Shown here piece after piece: positions 35,591 to 46,399 of a stretch of 64,000 nt of DNA; within the stretch, counting starts at the first letter, position 1; every line of letters starts with the position of its first letter. The notes under the pieces are model-generated. The model had not been told where the DNA came from. It did not search any database and saw only the letters and a list, made by a program, of their open reading frames with translations. Origin of the DNA: Metallyticus violacea. Taxonomy: Eukaryota; Arthropoda; Insecta; Mantodea; Metallyticidae. The stretch spans positions 34,110,001 to 34,174,000 of the forward strand of contig CM060831.1 in the NCBI GenBank assembly GCA_030762175.1. The letters run 5' to 3'. Position numbers and translations under genes: made by a program.

Positions 35591-35880
35591 TGATTGATTT
35601 TATTTATGGACGCTCTTTAACATCTCAGGTCATCAGCGTCCCATTCAACTCAGGGCGTGAAACGGCCGACAAATTTTGCTCAGAGGCCTCTCTTTCAGGC
35701 TTGAGGTTCTTTTTCGTGCCGTAAATGTACGACACCGGACCCACGGCTTTACTTCCCTTCCGAATGAAGCCATACTTAGGATTTTTACGCCCGAAAAAAT
35801 CCATCCGTCCTGTCCGGGTTCGAACCCGCGATCTTGGGTATAGGAGGCAAGTATGGTAACCACTACACCACCAGGACCGA
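35591..35880 (-). repeat. tRNA-derived SINE, family B, best-preserved copy
   Basis: On the minus strand the head reads tcggtcctggtggtgtagtg, gttaccatacttgcctccta, then the B box gggttcgaacccg. This resembles a tRNA with intact internal promoter boxes. The body carries ggattttttcgggcgtaaaa, cctaagtatggcttc, gaagggaagtaaagccgtgg, catttacggcacgaaaaaga and gaggcctctgagcaaaattt, ending gagcgtccataaataaaatc. It serves as the reference for the other B copies. The 85-codon minus frame over it is the SINE itself. Confidence 0.92.
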
Positions 35881-36106
35881 CTCGTACATTTGTGCTATGC
35901 ACTTTTGGTTTATACGGAACTCTTCGAATTCAGTTGTTAAAGTGCTCCTTAAGCCTTCTACAGTCAATATATTTTGCATACAGTGTCCCATTTGGATATA
36001 TGCCTTTATAAGTTTATAGCTTATTCCACCAAACCTAAGTTCATTTAGTGTAGACATCATTTGAACATGAACACAGTCAAATACTTTGACAAAATCTAGT
36101 AGATCG

Positions 36107-36287
36107 TCTCTGCGGTCTAGTGGTGGCGCTTGTGACTACTAATCGGAGGTCCTGGATTTGAATCCTGGTAAGATCAAGCTGTATGGAGTAAAGTTTTGTG
36201 TAGGAGTTTTTGCTTACCAAATGCCAGAGAGCTTTAAGGTGCCAAGGCCCCGAGCCCATTTGCATCACTAGTAATTCATTTCATAAC
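36107..36287 (+). repeat. tRNA-headed SINE (family C), copy 2
   Basis: The head reads gcggtctagtggtggcgctt, with a B box ggatttgaatcc about 40 bp later. The body has taggagtttttgcttacc, aatgccagagagctttaagg, tgccaaggccccgagccc and tttgcatcactagtaattca. Related to 33478-33663 in the middle but divergent in the head. Confidence 0.7.
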
Positions 36288-36429
36288 TAGGCTTACACAT
36301 AGAGTATTTACTTCCAATCTGCAGACGTCATGAGAAAATCAATACAGTCAAAGCCACAATAAATAAGATACCAGCTCTATATATACCCCAGCAACTTTTT
36401 CAATTGTGTTTTCTATAAACCACGATACC

Positions 36430-36488
36430 ACGATATGTATCTACAGCCTTTCGGGCTGACACTCTAACCAACTGAGCTACCGTGTTTC
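36430..36488 (-). repeat. tRNA-like 5' half (truncated SINE head or tRNA pseudogene)
   Basis: The minus strand reads ggtagctcagttggttagag, then tgtcagcccgaaaggctgta: a D-arm with a perfect A box and an anticodon-arm-like hairpin (agcccgaaaggct). The T-arm and B box are missing, so it is not a functional tRNA. It lies directly beside the SINE B copy at 36502. Confidence 0.5.
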
Positions 36489-36501
36489 CTCTAAGTACTT
36501 T

Positions 36502-36781
36502 TGTTGATTTGGTTTATTTACGGGCACTTTTTAAAATCTCAGGTCATTAGCGTCCCATTCCATTCAAGACGAGAAACGACCGACAAATTTTGCTCAGAGG
36601 TCTCTTTCTTCAGGCTTGAAGTTCTTTTTCGTGCCGTAAATGTACGACACGGGACCCATGGTCTTATTTCCCTTCCAAAGGAAGCCATGCTGAGGGTTTT
36701 TACGCCCGAAAAGATCCATCGATCCTGGCCGGAATCTTGGGTCTACGAGGCAAGTATGTTACCACTACACCACAAGGACAG
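36502..36781 (-). repeat. tRNA-derived SINE, family B, full length with B-box deletion
   Basis: It aligns along its whole length with 35591-35880 (ggtttatttacgggc, attagcgtcccattc, gtaaatgtacgacacgggac, gcccgaaaagatccatc) and ends accactacaccacaaggaca. About 12 bp including the core of the B box are deleted between ctggccgg and aatcttggg. Confidence 0.88.
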
Positions 36782-37683
36782 ACGCTTTAAGTACATGACC
36801 GCGAATCCTCCCTAAGATTTCTCTACTTTGAGATATTTATTCCTTAAGAGGAAACTCATAATACTACGAGTACTTTTCTAGTTGAACCGCCAACAATATA
36901 TAAATATAAATTAATTTCTATAAATAAATTTGCCCCAATCGCATAACCTTGAGTCTTCTTATAGGATTCCAAAATGATATTCATTTTATTTCCGTATCGA
37001 AGCACCGGCTTGAAACGATATCAGGAAATGGCTGAAGGATTGGAGTATATTTTCTTATGTTTATGAAGAAACTAGACGTGGGCGACAGATTGTCGAGTCT
37101 GTGAGATTTTCTAAGAAAACCAAATCACGTAAAGGAGCTGTACATAAAATTGCAGAAAATGCTTACCCTGGTTTATGGGCCAGTCCTTCAGAAGTTTTAT
37201 CTATCTCGGTGTATGGTAAAACAGTCCTCGATTTTATAGACAACTCTTTTATTGAAAAACGGATAGAAAAGACTTTGATTTTAAGAGTGTGTTGGTGTAG
37301 ATTCGTCACCCTGAGCATATATAAACTTTATCATTGCAATGTGTTGATCTGTACACCTCAAGAACAAGCGGTAATCACACTTAGTTTATGATTTCCCCTC
37401 ATATACTAGCTCTAGTCTTGCGTGCCTTGCCTCAATGTGGTAGAGAACGCCATAAAAGAGGGAAATTATTTAAGTAAACAAAGAACAAAGAAGTAATTCC
37501 AAACATTTGAATAACATTTATTTTGTATTCAACCATTTTAAGATATATAAAACAAAGAATTATTGGAGGACATTTTCTTGTTATGTATTACGGCCTTTTG
37601 CAAATTATTCTTAAGTAGGGACCACTTTTTTAAGTTAAAATCTTTTGCTAATCGCCCTACTTGTACAACCTCGTTTGAAGGCA

Positions 37684-37685
<2 letters not shown>

Positions 37686-37716
<31 letters not shown>
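37686..37716. repeat. (TA)n microsatellite
   Basis: About 15 TA units. Confidence 0.97.
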
Positions 37717-37718
<2 letters not shown>

Positions 37719-38089
37719 GTTTCATATTTTAAGGTATATAGGCCTGTATTTTTAAAGCAACATTAATTTAAATTCCCAATGCAATGTATTAGTATTAACA
37801 GCTAGAAGGAAATATATACTTTTTTAACAACTGAAGTATATCAAGGCTATTTTATATTATATGTAGGTTTAAGAATTGTATATACTTAGGCAACATATAA
37901 TGCGACTGAAATTCATTCCTATAGACTAATGCTTTTTATGTAATGAAACTAAATATTTCATTATATTCAAATCATAATATAATTCAGCTTACACTAAATG
38001 CTTAATTTCTGCAGTAAATAAATGGTATATTTTTATTAAAAACATTGTTTATTTAAAACAAGTGTTGAAATTGTCAGTATTTACGTGTA

Positions 38090-38322
38090 CCCTGATGGTC
38101 TAGATGTAACCATACTTGTCTCGTAGACCCACGATCACGGGTCTGCGAAGCAAGTGATAGAATTTTAGGCCACAAAATTCCAAAGTATGGCTATTTTCGA
38201 AAAGGAAATAAAGTCGTAGATTTACGGCACATAAAAAAGAGGCCTCTGAACAAAATTTATTTCTCTGAATTGAACGGAACTCTGATGAACAGACGTATTA
38301 AATAACATCCTTAAATAAATAT
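38090..38322 (+). repeat. tRNA-derived SINE, family B, diverged
   Basis: The head is ctgatggtctagatgtaacc, atacttgtctcgtagaccca. The B-box region is rearranged (cgggtctgcgaagcaagtga). The body then runs ccaaagtatggct, aataaagtcgtag, atttacggcacat, gaggcctctgaacaaaattt. Confidence 0.75.
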
Positions 38323-39488
38323 AATATAAATAATATCACTGTTTACTGTTAAGTAAAGAGCTATTATTGATAAATGTGAGAATAATGTTGTGTTCCTTAA
38401 ACATTTTTATACTGCAAGGAAAGCAAAACAGATTATTATCGGAAATATCTGACATATTAATATGAGATGAAGTACTTTTAGACAAGAAAATTGTTTTATT
38501 AGAAATCAAAAAGTGGGTCGATTTGATTTTTTTAAGATTTCCTCAAAAGAAGGCATTTTAAGAACAAAATTAACGCAATATTTATACATTTTATAATTAG
38601 GTAATGTTAATATATTTAATACAAGTCATTGTGAAATTATTATTCCACTATTGTTATTTAGTTTATACTTTCTAAACAAATGCATGTTGCGTGCAAATTT
38701 TGCATTTTATCTGGAAACAATCTAACTAATGAAACATCTATATATTTACTAAACAAATTAACCAAAACGAAATATTTCAAGATAACGCAACTAGAAACAA
38801 AAGAAAGCTTTAATTTATAACAGATATACCCAACCTATACCACTTAAATTCCACTAGTGTGCAGTTATTTTCCAGACATTTTAGTCAAGTTTTCGAAAAT
38901 AGTTTATGCATACATAGTAGAACACTTAAAAGGTACGTACACTACGGGCCAATTGTATAAAGAGCTAACTTGAGTTTAGGGCATAATATTAACCACCAGG
39001 TTTACTTAACTTTGAAAGTTTTATTATATAAGCATTAATCGAAGACTATTTCACCTTTACCTTAAATTATATTTGACTCGCGAAATTTTACAAGAGTTTT
39101 ACTAGAGTATACCTAGTAATTGTTAAATAAAACCTTTCCGACAGTACAGAAGCACAACAAATTAATTTATAAATAAAGTACTGAGTAAATTTTATTTGAT
39201 AAAGTTTCTGCAATGTTCCACTTTTAATTACCGTGTAATAACAACATACAGAGTTGCGTACAATTGTAGGTTATGTTAGTTAATCTTACAAGCGGTATAT
39301 TGTACAGATTTCTGATTATTCCGAGATCTTATCCGATGATGAACTTCACTGTGCTCCTAGTGTATTTCATGAAAGAAATAAGTCATTCTTAGAACTAAAA
39401 AACAAACAATTCAAAATGCAAGTTTCTCTTAGCAATAGATATTGAAAAACTGGAACATGTTTTGCCTCTGATTACAATCACATATTAA
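38323..39488. other. Intergenic stretch
   Basis: Very AT-rich; nothing recognised apart from the Harbinger remnant that follows. Confidence 0.35.
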
Positions 39489-39755
39489 GTGAAATCATGC
39501 TCTAAATTCGACTTTCATGATACTAATAACTTTAAAGTTCTATGCTACAGAGAACTTCCAAATAGTTATTGCAGATATATTAAAGTTGAGAAAGGAACGG
39601 CCAGTAGAATCATTCGTAGAGCAATTGCAGCTCTGAGACCTCAGTTCATTAAAATGCGAACCGAAGAAATTGACGTAAGGAACGTAATGATAGACTTCTA
39701 TAATATTCGTTATTTTCCTGAAGTTTTAGGTGCTATAGACTGCGCACACACATAA
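39489..39755 (+). pseudogene. HARBI1-like (PIF/Harbinger) transposase fragment
   Basis: An 88-codon frame contains GTASRIIRRAIAALRPQFIK, then FYNIRYFPEVLGAIDCAHT. The helix-turn-helix-like 'STASRIVxRVxxALASLRPQFIxMP' block followed by 'FxxIxxFPxVLGAIDCTH', whose D is the first catalytic residue, is diagnostic of PIF/Harbinger nucleases and of HARBI1. The frame stops directly after the first Asp motif. The N-terminal half and the remaining catalytic residues are absent, and the beginning of the frame (about 20 codons) is not family-like. It is a dead fragment. Confidence 0.78.
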
Positions 39756-39902
39756 TCATTAAATGCTATTAGTATATGGAGAGTAATAATGCAGAAGTCT
39801 TAAGTACTGATTGGCAAATTCCCCTATGTATGTTCTTTACACTTATTTGAGATCAAATCTGGTTTTTTTATTTTCAATTATTCCTTTAATTTAGCAGCAG
39901 AG

Positions 39903-39903
39903 C

Positions 39904-39955
<52 letters not shown>
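39903..39955. repeat. (AAT)n microsatellite
   Basis: About 17 units of AAT/TAA. Confidence 0.98.
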
Positions 39956-40364
39956 GTATCCTTTTCACATTTGCTAAAATTTACTCACGTTAGCTTTGAC
40001 ATTTCCTTACCCATGTTTCAGGACATATTAAGAAATGATGACTAACCTCTAGCTACTTTTGTAAATGACAGTTAAAAGTAATCTCCAGTTAGCAACTTTT
40101 ATACAACTGGGCCTGTGTGTTTTAATGCAAATTATTCAGGCAAGTGTAGATATAACATTTAGCTGTATAATACTTTTATCCTTTTAAAACGATATATAAT
40201 TGATAATTTATTAGCAAAAATATATTTTAAAATGTTGTTGTTTCATAAAACACCTATGAATGAAAACAAATTATTATTTTTGTTGAAACTTTTTCTTACG
40301 TTCTGACATTTCTCATTAATTTTTTTTAAAGTCTGTCCTTTGAGAAACTGTTTTCTGTTTTCAG

Positions 40365-40443
40365 GTCTCGCAAAGCGTTATTACACCGTAGCCTGATTTC
40401 ACGTGGAATTACAGCAATGGATTTGGATCATTCTCCTGTTTGA
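40365..40443 (+). CDS. Candidate terminal exon, unrecognised
   Basis: A strong acceptor (ctgttttctgttttcag) ends at 40364. After one base completing a split codon, a single frame is open for 25 codons (SRKALLHRSLISRGITAMDL and DHSPV) to TGA at 40441-40443; the other two frames close sooner. No family is recognised. The upstream partner is unknown, and the exon at 144-250 is not phase-compatible. Confidence 0.28.
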
Positions 40444-41250
40444 GGAAATGCGTGCTTTTGATTTTCTCTCCCAGCATGCTCAGCGTTACCATATTCAGCA
40501 TTAAAAGGGCAAATGACGAAGCCATAGCAGTGTATAAGAAGCAGAGAGAGGGAAATGGAAAGGCATTAGAGCTCAGGAGAATAAGAAACGGTGGATGAAG
40601 AAAGAAGACCGAGGGGGAAAAAATCATTGCGGAAAAAGAAATTCAGGCAGTGGATTTGAAACCCTGCTTTTCCTTCCTTTTCCGTATGCCTGATAGCTCT
40701 TGCCCATTTCCCCTCATCCTTCCATCTTCTTGCAAACAGAAATACTTGCCACACACATGCCATACCTCTCTTCTCGGTTAACAAAAGCGTGTTTCTATCT
40801 CTGAAATAATAACGTAACAAACCTGCAACCAGCTTTCTAATTCACCTCCTCATGCTGCCAGAAGAAACACAACTCATCTTTCATTTTCACTTGGTTTCTT
40901 GTCTCGTAACAATGTGCGTACTGGATTGATGCATAGCATGTAATTGTTCTTTTGTTACTCCGGAAACAAAAACCGTCATTCAGTAGATAGCTATGTTTTT
41001 AAGAAAAACAGAATAATCTTGACAAAGTCTAGTGTTTTGCTAACCCGTAGTCAAGCATCGTTTATTATTAATCTTATTGCCTACATTTTGTAGAGTTTAA
41101 AAAGCCTTATTTTATAGCATTTGAATTTCTTCCTAAGTCAAATTAATCCTTCTTTTCTCCCTATAGCCCTTCTGCAAACCTTTTCGTTTTCATAATCTCA
41201 TTTGTTTTAGTTCCCAATATTTTTTAAATTTTCTTCCTCTTTTCTTATAG

Positions 41251-41321
41251 AAAGAATTATGAAGAGTTACTTAGATCCGGAACGCTTATCTCGTGTATCA
41301 TCAACAGAGCTCGGAAGTTAG
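41251..41321 (+). CDS. Candidate 71-bp internal exon, unrecognised
   Basis: A long pyrimidine tract and acceptor (ttcttcctcttttcttatag) precede 41251, and a gtaaaa donor follows 41321. One frame is open across it: one base, then KNYEELLRSGTLISCIINRA and RKL, then one base. The pattern YEELLRSGTLISxxIN vaguely recalls the 'YEDxLRxGxxLCxLIN' segment of calponin-homology proteins, but the match is too short to name. It lies 271 bp left of a hAT-derived repeat and 807 bp right of the candidate terminal exon at 40365. Confidence 0.33.
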
Positions 41322-41591
41322 GTAAAATGTCTTTTCTATCTGGGTGGATATATTTAAAAGTCAGATAGAAATGAGCATGCTTCCATACCTTTGGGGCGGT
41401 AGGGGCAGTTTTTATTTTCCCTTTTTTTAGCTTCTGTTGCCTATTTTAAAGTTTATTTATTTATTTTTTCTTGTTTTGGATCGCTGTGAATTTTTTCTGC
41501 GATTATTTGCTCATTTTAAAAGGCACATAAATAATTACGATGTATCAAAGTGAAAAAAGTTATAAAAATTAAATGGAACATCATGATAACA

Positions 41592-42435
41592 TCTACTGAA
41601 AATCTTGTTATACATTTATTTCTTTTCAAGCAGTCAAAAACATTCTTATGAACTCATTCGCTTGAGCTCTTTATATAGCACAACCTTCATTAGCGAAAAC
41701 GAATACCACGAAATAGAGAGGATAAGGGAAGTACTGCAGTTTTGAATAGTTCTGGCAAATGACTGTATCGATCTGCGCGAGACAATTCTAGGAAATTTGT
41801 GGTGGGGGGTAACTTTTCAGCTGCGTAAATGTAACAAACGATTGCAAGCAGAAAGATGAGAGCGGTACAGCTGTACAATAAACCGTCCCTATAATGCGTT
41901 CAGTACGGAAGTGAGAGAGATATTAACCTGATTCCTCTATTAACGCACAAACAGAAAATGAACTCAACCAGAAACGACTGCGTATCTTTTGATCATTCGC
42001 CAAGACTATTAAAAGTGCTTTACTTTGTCCTGATCAACCTTTCCATAATGTGTTGAAAGGTTCGTTGTAACTGGTATGAGTCCTTCCGAAATAGCTTTGT
42101 GCTTCAACCACTTTAGTGGGAAGTACAACGTTCTTTTTCCATAATGAAAAATGTTCCCTCTGACGAGCGGCTGACTATGAGAATGGGTACCTTGAAAAAC
42201 ATCTTGTTGTTGCATGTAACCAAGAAAAGTAAGCTAAAATACTTTAATTATTTGATAAATAAATTATTAAGTATCTTAAATATATCTTTTCATTATCAGT
42301 GAGTGATATTTCCCTGTATTTTCACTTTTAATAAAAAGCTATTTCAATTATATTACTGCCTATTTTCAATATTTTGAGTGATTTTTTTGCCTTACTATGT
42401 TGTAACCAAAATAAGTACCTTTGCTTCCGGGCTCT
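41592..42435 (+). mobile_element. hAT-derived repeat, copy 2 (direct repeat with 8841-9690)
   Basis: It is colinear with copy 1. Its coding tail at 42140-42275 reads VPSDERLTMRMGTLKN, then LLHVTKKSKLKYFNYLINKL, clearly the same hAT C-terminal tail, but the preceding part is frameshifted relative to copy 1. Divergence between the two copies is substantial, so both are old. Confidence 0.75.
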
Positions 42436-42500
42436 GATCATCAGTGTCCATCGCCTGTGATGCTTGAGCAGTAAAAATGGGCGATAAACACAATTACAAA
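42436..42500 (+). repeat. SINE family A, 3'-end fragment
   Basis: atcatcagtgtccatcgcct, gtgatgcttgagcagtaaaa, tgggcgataaacacaattac: the SINE A 3' terminus in the + orientation, abutting the right end of the hAT-derived repeat. Confidence 0.75.
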
Positions 42501-44439
42501 ACATGTAATTCGAGATAGAGATCCAGGGTTACTGACGTAAAATGTCAGAGAGAGGGGACATTTAAGCAATTGGAATTTGATACTCAGTAATTAACATTAA
42601 AGCGAAATAGTATTACATTTTGTACTAAAATGACCTCATTATTTGTTAACAACCATCGACAGCGTATCATCATAGTTTAGTGTAATCGCAAACTGCAAAT
42701 TTTATGCACTAATCACATGATTTCGCGGCACTGCATTCTTTTAGTTAACACGTACTTAAATGTTAACAAAAATGTTGAAATTCTACTATAGCACGTGAGA
42801 TATCCATATCCACTTATTTAATGTCGTGACCATAAGATATTGTTTAGTAACAGTTTACATGAAACTTAGTTCAAGTTAGTGGGGTGTATGTCTTTTGAAG
42901 ATTTTATGCTTTCATATGTCAGTTTGAAAACGTTTATCCTGAGCTCCCTGTATCAAATCACTTGTCGAAAGAGTGTGTGTTTTGGTGTTGTTCGTTAACT
43001 TCTGGTATATTATATCCCATTTAAGGGTGAAAGTAGGAATTTACACACAAATCATTCGCTTAGTATTGGAAATTTACTTTAGACAGTAATTTAATTTAGA
43101 CACTACAACCATTTATTACGTTTTTTATTTATTTATATGCCCTAATTTTGAGTTTTTTCTTTAAATCTTTTTATATATTCTTTTCGAACTTATTTTGAAC
43201 CTCTGAAATCGAAGGCGGGTCGTTTTAACCACTCAATCATGGCGGTACTTTTATCAATAATGATGTAAACACCGAAGAAGAGAACTCATATTGAAGAAAC
43301 CTTAAATAAATCTCCAATCTTGTAGCTTAAGCGAAGAAAGATTTGAGCCCATGTTCTCATTACTTGCCTCTATGGCAGTTAAGTATTCAGAAACACTCCA
43401 GCTTTGCGTCCTGACTTGAATCAACAACAGAGAAAATATATACTGTATTTATAATGAAGATATTAAGATCAGTATTGTGGCGTTGAATATACAGCTGAAA
43501 GCTGTAAAGCGCACTCTGACACCTACAAAGTACTGTGGTCAGCAAGCACAGTCTAATACCTCCGGAACAAAATTATTTCGCCGTGGTTAGGTATGTGGAA
43601 ACTGGGAGATAACACCGGAAACCTGAGACTGCTCTGCTTGACCCCAGAGCGTCATTCCGTACCATTTCATTCCCTCTTAATGCTGGTCAGTGTCAGATAA
43701 GCAAATGTGGCACAGGAAAGTCATATTGCAGCAACTCTGCAGTGATATTTCATTAATATTATTCCTTAGATGGGAGTAAGGTTGGAAATTCTGTTTCCGA
43801 AGTAGAGCATGCTCTGTCGGTAGTTGTATGCTGACATTTCCGCATTAAACTATTCAAAATTGTTTCTGCGTCGTTCCCTAAATGTGTGTGTGGCATTATA
43901 AAGCTGTGATTGTTTTTTACTTATAGATTACTTGTCTGGTGAGACTAATGGATTTAACTTTCTGATAAATGATCATTTAATACAGTTTCCCATGTTAATA
44001 CTCTATGTTAGCCACGGAATTTCTATAATTGATTAAATAAATTAATTTAGGATTACTTGGATATGTTCATAATTATTTGCTCTAGTATGGAACATGCTTT
44101 AATTTTTGAGAATTTGGACAATTCAATATTATTAGTCGGATGGGAGAAAACAATACATATTCCCAAAACACTTACGCTTTTCTTTACTTTTAGAAGTAAG
44201 AAATTGTTAGGACATGTTGCTTACTTTATCCTAAAAAGCTGAATATCAGGCAACTTCAGATGATAACGATGAAACACTGACCTTGGACAAGAAAGCAATT
44301 CAGCTAAGAATTTGGATCTCTTGAGAGAAAATATAGCCTGCTATTTTTCACAGACCGTTACTGGGGATGAAACAAAAATGAAAGTTTTCTGTTATATACA
44401 GTAAGTGCAGATAAAAAATTTTGCCACTTGGACTATCAC
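42501..44439. other. Intergenic stretch
   Basis: AT-rich with no named element. A tRNA-like A-box half at about 43205-43250 on the minus strand is too incomplete to call. Confidence 0.35.
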
Positions 44440-44975
44440 CCCCTCCAATTGCGTAGGGTACTAAGCCGACATGCGGCGTGATTTTCTATTCCAGGCGGTT
44501 ACGAGAGCGATTTCGAAGGAGTCGGGCAGTTGTGTGGTCGAGTGACATTTCATTAAATAGTGCAGTACTATTGTGCAACAGCATCATTGTATATTCATTT
44601 TTAAGGCATATATCAGGTATAGAAAGTCAGACGGAGACAGAATTCTGTGATTGACAGGGAAAAAATCGAAGATTCATGATGGAATTGCACCTCATATTTG
44701 GTTCCAGAATTATTGGTTCTGGTTTATGACCTCCTAGTTCCCCAGATTTTACGGTTTGTGATTTTTTATCTTTGGGAGACATTGAATAATGGAGTACACT
44801 CGCGCACTGGAGGAACGATCATCGTAAGGAAGTTAGGTCCATTACTAATAGAAAACTGATGCGTGTCAGCCATTTTCCTAAGAAAATGTTGATTGTGTGT
44901 CGGGGAAAATGGACAACATTTCCAACACTTACTGTAAGGGGGGCGAGTTCCGAATTCTGTTATTTCATATGTTGT
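44440..44975 (+). mobile_element. Internally deleted Tc1/mariner-like element, longer copy
   Basis: The 3' part encodes, across frameshifts, a SPDFTVCDFLSLGD-like block near 44750 (third catalytic region, SPDLTPCDFFLWG) and CVGENGQHFQHLL at about 44898-44936, the conserved C-terminal end of many insect Tc1/mariner-like transposases. The 5' part at 44475-44550 and the 3' end at 44890-44970 align with 57600-57680 and 57755-57815 respectively, so the two share ends and differ in how much interior remains. The DNA-binding domain and first two catalytic motifs are missing. No clear terminal inverted repeat was found. Confidence 0.65.
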
Positions 44976-46399
44976 AACTAAGTCAAACTCTTGAGCGCAG
45001 CGAGTGTACGTAAGAAAATACCGGCAGCAACGTGGGGTCTAACCGCCGACAGGCTGAACTATATATCGAGACTTTTAAGCTGCTTTATCTGTAGAAGCCT
45101 TATAAAACATATAAGATAATAAATTTCCCAAGATTGTTTTTAGTAGATTCCGAGAAGAGAGTCAGCAAGTTACATGAACACAGGGATAAACACAGTAATT
45201 AAGAAGAAATTATAAAATGGAAAGTAAAAAACGTATAAAATCCAGTGAAGGCGACAGAAAAGAAAAAAATCTGCAGAAAGATAGCCAAGACATTGAAAAT
45301 CAGAAAAAAATATATAAATAAATAACAAAGTAAATCTAAATGAAGTCATTTTCTGTGTTTGCTCTAATGTACCAAACATTTAACAGAACATTTGTAATCC
45401 GAACAGAAAGGCACTGCAACTAATAAAACAGCAAAAGCTCTGCCACACTGCACGTTTGAAGAGCAGGGCTCTCTCGGTGCCGCAATGGTAGTCAAATAGA
45501 AATGGGAGCTGTAGAAAGAGCTGTTTCGTGTTCCCTTAAGACTAAGTAAGGAACCCGCCAAGTTTCGTGACCCACATCGACCCGTCTGGGGCATGGATCC
45601 CCTGTGCAAAAGTGCATCACGAAACACAAGGTCATTGTCCCGGGACTTCTATGAAATCCTCGTTGCTCCTGCGGGGCTGCGCATACCGTAATTCTTCCTC
45701 CAACCTCCCTCCGCACAGAAAGAAGCCTCCTTTTTTCATTATTCTCGTGTTTCGCTATTGCCAATTTGTAGAAAGTCATGGAATCCGGAGTCCCTAAGGG
45801 AAAACCGTGCTATTATGATTCTCATAGATGTCGACGTTATAAATCGATTCCTCTCATCTCGGGAAATGAAACGCCGCAGTAAATGTCGTCTGCAGTTGCT
45901 GTGAAGACAACGTCTGGTGTGGTTACGGAGTTGAAGAGCAGTTGTCAGCACCGCTTTAGTTCCCTCGGCTATGTCTTCAATTATAGACTGGAATGCTAGT
46001 GGCAATAAAACCGTTCCATGTTTGTGTCACACATCATTTACCTCTTGGGCTGTATCTTACTGCCTGAGCTTTTAAGTTCATTCAGTGGGAGGGCGAAAAA
46101 AACAAAAGATTTTTTCCCTATATTGTGAGAAACTATGCACGCTTAATTGATGATCCTGAAATCACACATAAATACAGAATATTCATAAATAATAACCAAA
46201 TATTTTCACTCTGTTTAGAAGGGTTTCAGACATGTAACTTGAGAAAGGGAATCCCAGGTCTAAGGCTTCAAACTTCCATGTTAGGCATAGCATCTATAAA
46301 GGGTATGCATGCTACAGACTTCAACGAAATTCAATTTTCAATTATACTAAATGATGTTTCAGTGATGTTGGTCACAGTATTCATTAAAGAGATGTTTAC
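44976..46399. other. Intergenic stretch with a GC-richer island
   Basis: 45400-46000 is less AT-rich than its surroundings and holds overlapping 76-95-codon frames on both strands, none with recognisable motifs or splice context. It may be an unnamed repeat or a non-coding transcript. Confidence 0.3.

Noticed and set aside
35591..35880. Functional tRNA gene
   Set aside because: The head has A- and B-box sequences, but it continues into a SINE body with a shared 3' end and occurs in several diverged copies; cloverleaf stems do not pair well.
43205..43250. tRNA-like sequence on the minus strand (gattgagtggttaaaacgac)
   Set aside because: Only one arm is recognisable and the B-box region is too degenerate.
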